NCBI RefSeq assembly: GCF_030704535.1
Contig: NC_081813.1
Location: 4,797,001 to 4,861,000 of the forward strand
Length of the DNA stretch: 64,000 bases
Source of the DNA: Vitis vinifera
Lineage: Eukaryota; Streptophyta; Magnoliopsida; Vitales; Vitaceae
Direction of reading: 5' to 3'
Positions 24,601 through 34,405 of this stretch are shown one piece after another. The notes beneath the pieces are model-generated. The model was not told where the DNA came from. It made no database searches and worked only from the letters and a program-made list of their open reading frames with translations. Made by a program: the position numbers and the translations under genes. How positions within the stretch are numbered: position 1 is the first letter of the stretch; every line of letters begins with the position of its first letter.

Positions 24601-26244
24601 TCATGTTGCAGCCCCACCGGCCCCGCCCAGCTCAGATTGACAGAGAGGACAGCATGCTTTGATCTTCAGCCATTGATCCACACACTCCGCATGGAAAAAA
24701 TGGCTGCAGCATGGCAGCTCCCGCAGCTCTTCATTGTCCGCATATTGTCCCAAGCAAATGCAACAAACCTGCACAAATGGAACACTATTTAGAAAACCAA
24801 TTGACATGCATGGGAACCTTCCATGTGACATCCCACACTGAATACTAAATCTTTTTTGAACCTTCATATGGACGGACACTTCTTAACCTTGTAGATGCAT
24901 TTTAAAGTTACGAGAGCCTTACACCTAATGTATAATTTCTATATAATTGGGAGGGGATAGCTACTTTTCCTGTTTGCAACAAAAAGATTAAATAAATCAT
25001 CCAAATACCCAAATTAGTCATCCGAATTTTAATTTCTTTTCTCCTATTTTTTGACTGAATGTTTCAAGTTTATGGCTGCATTCAACCCCGACTCAGTTCC
25101 ATGTCCAGATGTTGGTTTTGCAACTAGTTGTAAGGCCATGAAACTTATCATTGAACTCACTGCATCTTCCTCAGATAAGGTGCGCTCCTTTATGGTTCCT
25201 GCAGCCCAGACCCCACCTTCACCTCTTCCATTTTCCTTTGACTTAAACTTGTAGGTAGGCAGTTCATTAATGGATTCTGGGGTGGCTCCTCTAGGTTTTT
25301 CATGTGGAGAGACCAGTGTTGCGCAAATCAAACAAGGCAAAAACAGACAGAGTGATGCAAATCTCATGCCTGGTATCGCATACACAAAACATCCAGAGAG
25401 GAACAACACTAGGCATAACCTGCAAGGATGGCCAATAACCAGTTGAGTTACTTCAACCATTACAAGTACTCCAATAGCTATGGAATAATGCAGAAGAAAT
25501 ACGTTTCCAATAAGGTTGCATCATCACGGATAGAAAATAGAGCTCCGGGAATCCATACAATGCCTAAAACCAACCACACTAGAAAGAAGCAGCTCAAGGT
25601 CATCTTGAAGAATCGCACCACTCCAAACAGCTTCTCAGCTTCTTCACTAGAACTATGGAGTACAGACAACAGAAACAGTAATTAATATGAAGAATTACTG
25701 AATATATATGATATAGAAAACTATTTAGTAAATTAAGTTTTCAAAACTATTCATGAAGATAGATGATTTTGCCCCAGCCTTCCTTTGTGTTCATCCTCTA
25801 TGTTCTTAGCCCTCCAAGGAGAAAGCCCAAATGTGATCCCTTGTTTGAGTTTGTCCATGAAATCTGACATATTCAAATTGTCTCTGCACATAGGCTGATG
25901 ATATAGGAATGATCAACAAAAACATACCCCAAATTCAAGGTTCTTGCGATGTGATATCGGGAGTAAAGAAGAGGAAGCATTAAAGCACAGCCAGAAGCAT
26001 AGCCCATAACCCATGGAAACAGTTTGGGGTATCTATGTTCCTGGGCCATGGACACCCACAAAACCACAAGGGAAGCTACCATCTGGGTCACGGTTAGAAT
26101 TAACTGAATTGAAAGGCATAAACCAGAATCGAGTGAGTGGACATGTGATGAAGTAGAAGAATTTTGATTAGTGGGAATTGGTGGTATTTCTTCGATATCA
26201 ATCATGTGCTGCTCACCACCATAATTCTGGTTTGCCATTTGCAA
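24601..26244 (-). CDS. RING-H2 E3 ligase, short form (array gene E)
   Basis: Exons on the minus strand are 26244-25928, 25646-25503, 25419-25161 and 24768-24601, giving 295 residues. The start MQMANQN matches genes C and F. Exon 1 carries two membrane segments. Exon 2 is 144 bp rather than 126, because the only in-phase acceptor (TTCTAG at 25647-25652) lies 18 bp further upstream and adds an acidic EEAEK stretch. Exon 3 has the long hydrophobic pair and LPTYKFK. The RING has CCIC, CCSHFFHAEC and CCPLC, so the zinc ligands are complete. The C-terminal tail is short and ends GGAAT, as in gene C, which suggests C and E are close relatives. Substrate and membrane are unknown. Confidence 0.85.
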
Positions 26245-27894
26245 AGTAGTGTTTTTGGTTGGTTTGGGTTCCTACTGATGGATTTTTGCAAACAAAAATT
26301 AGATGATGGGAAATCCAAGAATGAACGAAGGAATGATTTCATAAAGTATTTGGGAAACATGAATTTAACTAATTAAATATGATTCAGAAATCTTTGAGAT
26401 GCCAGCCACGCATTGGAATCTTCATGGAGTTTCTAGAATGAAACAAGAAAAACTAAAAGCAAAGTGTTCAATTTTGATTATTAAAATCTATCCAAACCAA
26501 TCTAATAGAGAATTGATCGGTTTGATTGAGTATGATGCATGAATAATAACATGCTAGATCCAAAATGCCTAGAATTGAAGATGTGAACCAAAATGCATTA
26601 AGAATACTATAGCAGACTTGTAAAAAAAAGCCTTGTTAATCTCTTCAAACCATTCTACTTCAATCCAATTGGATAGTAATTAAGAGGGTGTTTTGTAAAT
26701 CATCCGACTTAACACGATTTCAAAATTTAATTTAAGTCATTAAGTAAATTAAATACATTTAGTAAAATAACTTAATATCACAATTTAAAATAAAAAATAA
26801 TTTTAAATATTAGGTTAAGATAGTTTACTTAATCTTAATCCTGAATGTCTTTTGCCTCATTTATCCATATTTAGTGAAAGTATCTTACATTCACAACTCA
26901 TCTGTCATAATTAATATTTTTATAGTTATCTAAACTATCTAGGATACTTTAAATATGGATATTTAACAAATAAATTAATTGCTTAAAATTAATGAAAGTA
27001 TAAATATTATTTAAAATTAATAAGGGTAAATACATTAATTTGATGATTTTGTTAAGGAGTATAATATGCATGTTGAACCAAATCCTATGAACTTAAACAT
27101 TTATTGCATTTCTCCTATTTGTTTATTGCATATGAATCCAAATTCTATTTATCTCTATTAGATATGAATCCAAATTGATATGGAGTCGTACATGAAGGAG
27201 GGTGTAGAAAATTTGTAGTTTAACAAGTTTAAATAAATTTTAAATTAACTTTATCAAATAACCTTAAAATTGAAATAAAAAAGTGATAGGTTTTAACTCA
27301 ATAACTCAAGGATAATTTAATTTAAAATTAACTTAAATAATTAGGTAATAATTATAAAGTTTTATCAAACATCATCATGTAGATATAAAAAAAGTCATAA
27401 AAATTAATATTATCAAATCATAAAATTCATATTATAAAGAGTCAGTAAATATAAGACACATGTAGCTATTTTCGATGTTTCGAATGTTTGGAATGAGAAA
27501 TCGTGGATTGAACTGAACCAGCATTATTAAAAATTCATGTATAACTCAATCATAATCAATAGCTTTTTCTTATTTCGGACTACTTGGTTTTTTGAACACC
27601 TAGGTATAATCAGAATTTGGTTGTGCGCTGAATTTAAGCTTTGTGTATGAATGGATTTATTCAACATCATGATTTGATTGAAGATCCAAGAAAATTTTCC
27701 TCATCACTCTCAACAAAGGAAAATGTTAGAACTTCATGGACTCCTGATATTCTCATGACTCCAATATTCTGCAGATTACATGGTACAGAACTGCTTATGA
27801 GTACCTAGTGCCACCTGACAACCGATAAGTGGCTGTTTAAATACATCACTCAAAAACTCCTCATGATAATGCAAGTACCCCAAGCTTCTAAGGA
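26245..27894. other. Spacer between array genes E and F
   Basis: No gene is supported. 26245-26420 is the 5' flank of gene E. 26684-27377 is a MITE carrying a second insertion. 27690-27894 is the probable 3' UTR of gene F and shares text with the 3' flank of gene C (CATGGACTCCTGATATTCTC and GCAGATTACATGGTA-like blocks). Nothing else is recognisable. Confidence 0.5.
26684..27377. repeat. MITE with nested insertion
   Basis: The same family as 14328-14831. The left end is GAGGGTGTTTTGTAAAT and the right end TTTTATCAAACATCATC, and many interior blocks match (TTAATTTAAGTCATTAAGTA, AAATAACTTAATATCAC). About 180 bp at roughly 27048-27228 have no counterpart in the other copy, and the family text resumes on both sides. 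This looks like a separate, later insertion or a longer family version. Confidence 0.6.
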
Positions 27895-29586
27895 TTAAGA
27901 CGCAGTATCTGTCATCCTCTCGCTTTGGTCCTGACTGGAGTGAGTGACCAATGTTGAAGCCCCACCAGCCCCTCCAAGCTCAGATTGACAGAGAGGACAC
28001 CGAGGGTTAATCTTCAGCCATTTATCCACGCACTCCACATGGAAGAAATGGCTGCATGGAAGCTCCCGCACCTCATCATTGTCTGCATATTTTCCCAAGC
28101 AAATGCAGCAAACCTATACAAAATGGAAGTGGGGGAAAATATCAGTACTTAGAAAACCAACTGATGAGACAAATACTTCTGAATTTCATCCAAGTTCGCA
28201 AATTAATCATTTGAATCTCAGCACTTCGATCTCTCCTTTCTTTTGCTTTTTGAGTGAAATGTTCAAGTTTGTGGCTGCATTTTTCCACCACATACAACTA
28301 GATTGAAGGCCATGAGATCAGAATTCTGCAGAACTTGGTATTGAACTCACTGCATCTTCTCCGGATATGGCACGCTCCTTATCTGTCCCTGCAGCTAAGA
28401 CTCCACTTTCACCTGTTCCATTTTCCTTTAACTTAAAATTGTAGGTTGGCAGTGCATTAAAGGAATAATCTGGGTTGGCTTCTCTAGCTTGTTCTTGTGG
28501 AGAGGCCAGTGTTGGCAAAATCAAAAAAGGCAACAACAGACAGAAGGCAGCACATCTAAAGACTGGCATCGCATACATAATGCAGCCGGACGCCAGGAAC
28601 ACTAGGCATAACCTGCATGGAGGGCGAAGAAAGAGGCGAGTGACTCCAGCCATTACAATTTACAAGTTCAATAAAAATAAAATAAAATGGAAGAATACAA
28701 AACAATTACGTTTCCAATTTGGTATCATCCTTGCCAGTAGATGAAGATCCAAAAACCCATACATTGCCCAGGACGAACCACACTGCAAAGAAGCAGCTCA
28801 AGGACATCTTCAACACTTCCACTATTCCATACAGCCTGCAAATCAGAAACAGCTTCTTCACTAAAATTAACTATTGAGCGCATAGTACGAAGTAAGGTTT
28901 AAGAACCATTCCCGAATATGATATAAGAAGACATTTCATTTCCAATAAGGATCCTGATCATTCCTAAATTCTGAATCTCAAAAATGCATAATTTCATTTA
29001 GCTTCATGTTGGTTTTTAACTGCTTTTAAAGTTCCACCTGGGTTTATAACTCCCAGACATAACGTGTTTCCTCACAAGGTGAAATAAGCCCCCTACACTG
29101 AGGTTGGAGACCCACTTTAACACCATTTGTCATAACTCACTCCTAATCACTCAGATATTGCATGCGCGCTCTAGAAATTAAGGGACCTGATAGCTTTAAA
29201 ACGCGTCTCATGTTGAGTAAAAATCTCTCAGGAAATGGAAACGAGGAAGAGTGATAAACAAAAACATACTGTAAATTCACGGTTCCTCTGACAATATATC
29301 TGCAGTAGAGAAGAGGAAGCATGAGAACACAGCCACAAGCATAGCCCACAACCCACGAAAAGAGTTTGTAGTCTGGATCTCCATTTAGTTTGGACAGCGA
29401 CAAAACCACAATGGATGCAACAATCTGGATAACACTTAGAATAAACTGCAAAGAAATCCATAATCCAGACTCGAATGGATTACTATGTGATGGAGAAGAT
29501 GAAGGAGTTTGAATAGTAGGAATTGATGGTCTCTGATCTCCAATCTCAATTATGTGCTCACCATCGTTCTGGTTTGCCATTTGCAT
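27895..29586 (-). CDS. RING-H2 E3 ligase, short form (array gene F)
   Basis: Exons on the minus strand are 29586-29270, 28835-28710, 28612-28351 and 28113-27895, giving 307 residues with consistent phase. It starts MQMANQNDGEH. Exon 1 ends in a pair of membrane segments, exon 2 adds one, and exon 3 adds a long hydrophobic pair followed by LPTYNFK. The RING reads CCIC, then PCSHFFHVEC, then CPLC, which is the common length at the Cys-His step, unlike genes C, D and E. The Ser/Thr-rich tail is about 25 residues. It is the most upstream member of the array in transcription order. A role as a membrane-bound ubiquitin ligase is inferred from the family. Confidence 0.87.
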
Positions 29587-30244
29587 TTGGGTTTGGGTTG
29601 GTTTGGGTTTCTACGGATGGATTTGCGAACAAAATTAGATGCTGAAAAATCCAAGAATGAAACAAGAATACTTTCACCAAGTAAGAATATTGTTTGTTAA
29701 TTATTAGGGAAACATAGGTTGAACTGTGAGAATTTGATGTACCAGCTTTGGGATATCAGTCCAGAATATCTCTTCACTTTTAGGATAAACCAAGAAGTTA
29801 AAAGAAAATAAATAATTCAAAATTTGGTCATGGACTCAAATTAAGTTTGGGACTTGTAAAATAAATCAAGCATTGTATATACGGAAGACTGAAATTTGGG
29901 CATGTTGATTTAGGTTAATTGCTAACTCTAACCCAACCCAAATTAAGAAACGAGCGATCCGAACCCAATCAAACCCAGGATACTTAACTCAAACCCAATC
30001 CAATCCCGTGTTGAGTTCAGAATATTTTTGCACTTGTACATAATGAGAGTCATCTCTAAAACTGTTCTATCAAAAGGTGTAGTTTAGTGTGCAGCTTAAT
30101 GCATGAGAAAAAAAATTTGCAAGTACGTCAAAACCAAAGCAAGGTGATTAAATCAAAGAAACTGAATTCCCTTGTGGAGAAGTATACATACAGGTAAATT
30201 ATATAAGAGAAGAACAATTTGAAAATCCATAGGCTTTGTTTTTC
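29587..30244. other. 5' flank of gene F and spacer
   Basis: No gene is supported. The first 200 bases are the probable promoter and leader of gene F. At 29900-30020 there is a run of AACCCAA-type repeats, similar to the hAT-like MITE at 889-1143. Nothing else was recognised. Confidence 0.5.
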
Positions 30245-30581
30245 CTAATATCCGTTGTACAGGTGAATTAGATTTGTTGGCTCATCCAACAACAAAATGT
30301 GTGGCCTTGACATGGAAATTGAAGTGAAGTGAAGACAACCCGCGGTGCTTTGCCCTCCAGATAGTTTTGCAATTGGGATGAGGTGGTTATGGCTGGGGAG
30401 CCCGTAGTTCCCAAGCTTTGTATGGACAGCTTCCTGCTTGCTAAGTCCCTCCCGATCTTGATGAAGCCTGAGAAGATACTGAAGTGGCGTTTCATCCATT
30501 GTCAGAAGGTCCACAAAGTGCTGTGACTACCTTCCCATTGCTGATCAGATTTTGGTTCCTACTTCATCCTCAGTTGGAACC

Positions 30582-30753
30582 AGTTAGAGAGGCTAAGCTA
30601 TTATGTTAGGCTTTCCATTATTTTCTTTTTCCTCTTTCCATATCTTTATATAAAGAGCATCCCTTGTATTCCTTAATAATCATCATTTTCATCAATATAG
30701 AATACACAAAGCTCTCTTACTTTCTTGTTTCTCCTTTATCTGTTTTCCTAACT
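30582..30753 (+). repeat. 5' LTR of the copia fossil
   Basis: 172 bp. It matches the 3' LTR along its length, including CTCTTTCCATATCTT, TTAATAATCATCATTTTCATC and AAAGCTCTCTT. It begins AGTTAGAG and ends CCTAACT, a 6-bp inverted terminal match, rather than the usual TG...CA. The TATATAAAGAGCATC block near its middle could be the promoter TATA box. Confidence 0.88.
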
Positions 30754-32128
30754 TGGTATTAGGGCAATTGCTCTTGCTTCAAAGATCCTGTCTTTTCAAT
30801 GGCAACAACAATCACTTCTCTAGAAATTGGTGATTCCACTGAACCAGTGATTTCAGCAACCGAGAGGATTGCAGCTTTAGCATCAATCGAGGACCCTCAA
30901 AATTAGTCATCAGCTCCTCAACCAGCTTATAACCATTCAGCTAAAAGAAGAACTCTTTCTTTTATGGAGATTCCAAGTTGAAAATGCCTTTAAAGGCTAC
31001 GGTCTCAAAGGGTTCATAAGTGGGACTAATCTAGTTCCCTCGAAGTTTCTTGCTAGCCCAAATGATACAACCGTTCCAAATCCAGTGTATATCACCTATC
31101 AATGTCATGATCATTTTCTTATTTCTTGGCTTCTTGCCTTGATTTGTTCTAGTTTCTACCACAACCGGTTGGATATTCCACTGCTCAAGAGGTTTGGTAT
31201 ACTATTTCTCAACTATTTGAGTCACAATCTACTACAAAAGTTAAGCACTACAAGCATCAAATGCAAATTTTGAAGAAAGATAACCTCCTTAAGAAAGTTG
31301 CAGAACGATTCCATTTGTCTCAAAGGAAATATCTTAACCTTCTTAAGAAAGTGAAGATGGATAATGCTAATCCTCTAACTACACCAATGATCAATGGCCT
31401 GTAACTTTCTTCTTAGAAGGGTGATCCTATAGAGAATGATAATGAGTATAAGGGTGCAGTAAGAGCTCTCCAATGCATCACTGTCATTGGACCTGAAATT
31501 GCCTTCATTGTTAATAAAGTGTGTTAATATATGCAAAAACCATTGGATACTCATTGGAAGGTTGTTAAAAGCTTGAGGATTTTGAGGTATTTGAAAGGAA
31601 CCATAGACCAAGGGACTGTTTTTAGAAGGTCAAAAACTCTCAACCTCACTTGCTTTTCTGATGCAAACTGGGGTAATGATGTTGATGATCACAGATTAAC
31701 TACTAGCTCTCATATTTTTCTCGATAATAACATAATGTCTTAATGTTCCAAGAAGCAACACACAATTTCAAGATCCAGCATGGAAGCCGAGTATAGGAGT
31801 TTGGGTAATGCTACCTCTAAGTTGATATGGATTCAGTCCCTTCTTACAGAGCTGAACAGCAAGCAAAACACTCCTATGACTATGTGGTGTGACAACCTTA
31901 GCATAATAGCTTTGTCGACTGATTCTATTCTTCACTCAAAGACTAAATACATGGAACTAGACTACTTTATTTGAGAAAAAGTGTTGCAAAAGAAATTGGT
32001 TGTCAATCATATTTCTTCTATTGACCAAGTAGCAAGCATACTCATAAAGCCTCTCTCTTCTCGGTTCTTTGAAGGGTTAAAGGAAAGTTATCAGTCTTCT
32101 TCCCAACATCAATTTAATTAAGGGAGAG

Positions 32129-32294
32129 AGTTAGAGGGATTAAGCTGTCATAACAACTTATGTAATTTTCTGTTTTCCCTCTTTCCATATCTTAATATGA
32201 GGAACATCCCTCGTATTGCTTAATAATCATCATTTTCATCCCTTCATAAAGCTCTCTTGTTTTCTTGTTTTTTCCTTTATCTATTTTCCTAACT
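32129..32294 (+). repeat. 3' LTR of the copia fossil
   Basis: 166 bp. It begins AGTTAGAG directly after the polypurine tract and ends CCTAACT before the GAACC duplication. It shares the terminal bases and the internal blocks of the 5' LTR, which fixes the ends of the element. Confidence 0.88.
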
Positions 32295-32950
32295 GAACCA
32301 AACCACCAACAAGAAGATTAAGCGAAGTAGATTTCCTAACTCCATTTTTTCCAACAATAGGAACACTAGTTCCCATATCAATACCAACTTCAACATCCGA
32401 GAGCTTGAAATCCTCCTTGTTTGGATAACTAAAGGTGAGTACTCCAAATAGTTGCGAAAACTATAGGGTTAACTCGAGAGGTTCATGAAAGTAGAACTCC
32501 ATATTGTAACATCTCCACTTCTTTAAGGCCTTTGTTGGGGGTTCATCATCATCAACTTGGCTCTTTGCCTTGTTTTTAGCACTTGGTAGTAGATAGCAAA
32601 CTTAGCTCTTTCCTTAAACTTCTCCTGCTAAACATGATTCTCTATCCTCCCACTAGCTTTCACTTGCTTATCATCAATCTCAAATTTCTTATTCTCTCTT
32701 TGTGACACTACTAATACTGGCTTTCAAAATCGTCAAAGTTCCCAAAGCGATGTTTCTAGTCATGGAGATGAATGATCTCACTGCAAGCTATGTTAAGAAA
32801 ATTCCAATCATGTGAGATAATGAAAAGGGTTTTCTTCCACCAGCGCAATTATACTCCTATAACCAAGAGAAGAGACCTAAGATAAAGATGGTTGGTGAGT
32901 TCATCTAGCAATAGAAGATTTGGTTGCAAAAAAGTGCCCTAGGTCACAAA

Positions 32951-34048
32951 TTTAGGCCTTTCCTAAGCTCAGCACTCAGACAACTCAGACCCCAACTCAA
33001 GCCATTTGTTGTTACTAAGTCAACCTTTCCATATTCCTAACTTGAAAGTTAGAATGCACAATGAAAGCAACGTATTACACTGAACTTTTTACAATGCTTG
33101 AAGACACTCAAGTGCTTGATGCCTTGCTAAATGAAGTCATCTTCTATTTAGACACACCCAAAGAACCCTCTAAAATCGTCAAAGGTTCCTACTACTCTGC
33201 AACTCCCTAGAATAACCTAAACAAATCCTATGTACAAAGTATATACAAAATATCTTTAGAACTCTCTAGATTTCTCCACACATTTCGCTTATCTTCCATC
33301 CCTTGTGTTTAAAATTATATTACCCTTTTAATTTATATTATTCTTTTATTTTTCTCATTAATCCCATTTTAAAAAATTACTATCACTTCACTTTAATTTT
33401 TTTTAGATTTATCTTTTTAATTTTATTTAATTTTAAATATTTTTATTTTAAAATATTAAAAATATAAATTTATTCAAAATTGATAAAATATAAAAAAAAA
33501 TTAATGAAGTTCTAATATTTTATAAATTAAAATTAATTTGATAAATAAATTTAATTATTTAAATAAATGAATGTTAATAGAAAAAAGTTGTCATCACAAG
33601 TTATTAATAAAATTTTAGAAATTAAATCTCAAATAAAATATTTTATATAAATCCATTAATTTTAAAATTTTAAAATAAATGAATATAAATATATTAAAAG
33701 AATTTAAGCTAATTTTTATCTAAATTTTTTTGATAAACATTATTTTTAATTATACCTATGTCAATTACACTTACAAAATAACTTTAATATGCGTATTCTT
33801 ACTTATTTTATCTTTTTTTTTTTTATATAAGTATTTCCATAAATTTTGAATAATTTTTGTTCTATCGTTTTTTTCAAATTATCTACTGATATTTTACCAA
33901 TATTTATGATATATCCATAATATTCGAGTATCAATATATCATCCTTGCTTGTAACAAACTATGGTACTACATGTAATTTTTATATATTAATTTGAGGTTC
34001 CATAGAAAATTTTGTTTTAAAAGTATTACAGAAACATGTAACATTACT
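32951..34048. other. AT-rich spacer
   Basis: No gene is supported. 32960-33290 is of ordinary composition and not recognised. 33300-33960 is very AT-rich, with long A and T runs. Nothing coding was found on either strand. Confidence 0.5.
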
Positions 34049-34405
34049 CCCCTTAAATGTAGTAGACAATGATGGGCCGAGAATTGATGTATATTTGAAT
34101 CATATCAGAATTAGTAATTGTTCAGACATTCATAGAGGTGACATTATTGTTGTTGTGATCAAAGAAACAATACCAAATATTCCTCTAGAAACATCAAGAG
34201 TAATTGAAAATGTAATTGTATGTACCTATAAAGACGTCAAACGTACGTAACAACAATATGTTAATACGATATATTGGTAATATTGTAATTGCCACTAATG
34301 AAGAAGGAAACCCTAAGAGGACTATAATTTTTTATACGATTTCCTGGGAATTGAGATAGTTAAATTTGATTAAGATAGTTTTATTAGTCCTAAGGTATTA
34401 TAAGA
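34049..34405 (+). pseudogene. Nuclear copy of plastid rpl14, decayed
   Basis: On the plus strand the text follows chloroplast rpl14 (ribosomal protein uL14) almost from end to end. The decoded blocks are LNVVDN, then IRI, GDIIVVVIKE, IPNIPLE, VIVCTYK, then in shifted frame IRYxxN, EEGNPK, IIF, ELR and LNLIKIV, and finally the terminal GGTATTATAA. Stops and frame changes mean it is not functional. The first few codons of rpl14 are missing or unrecognisable. I did not recognise the plastid neighbours rpl16 or rps8 beside it, so the transferred piece is short or its edges have decayed. It could have come straight from the plastid or by way of mitochondrial DNA. Confidence 0.85.

Larger units (their letters stand above)
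30582..32294 (+). mobile_element. Broken Ty1/copia LTR retrotransposon
   Basis: A short fossil of the Ty1/copia group, about 1.7 kb. The 5' LTR (30582-30753) is followed directly by a primer-binding site like that for initiator Met-tRNA (TGGTATTAGGGC, 30754-30765). A polypurine tract AAGGGAGAG (32120-32128) precedes the 3' LTR (32129-32294). GAACC flanks both sides (30577-30581 and 32295-32299) as a 5-bp target duplication. Inside are a gag-like remnant on the plus strand with the tobacco-type QSTTK motif, and remnants of the reverse transcriptase C-terminus and RNase H (SMEAEYR, YLKGT and WCDN motifs). It is far shorter than a whole copia element and is clearly broken in several ways. The two LTRs differ at a modest number of sites and by 6 bp in length, so the insertion is not recent. 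Confidence 0.9.
30245..32950 (-). pseudogene. ABCF4 (GCN4-like) pseudogene, split by copia
   Basis: Minus-strand remains of a cytosolic ABCF-class ATPase, best matched from memory to Arabidopsis ABCF4/GCN4. Reading 32950 downward, one meets a worn first-domain Walker B with LLLLDE and TNHLxLR, then WKKTLxxxSHD, an EIIHLHD block and a linker with NKKFExxDKQ. Next come the second-domain FSYPN and GIDMGT, and a ruined Walker A (GKNGVRKST for GPNGxGKST). After the insertion it resumes with VPTE, FVDLLTM, ETPxQYLLRLH, EGLSKQEAV, GLPSHNH, KLSGG and LLLDEPTN, and stops near 30245. There are several stops and frame changes, so no product is expected. No introns are seen in the surviving parts, which is compatible with a retrocopy but does not prove one. 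A broken copia element occupies 30582-32294 inside it. Confidence 0.85.
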
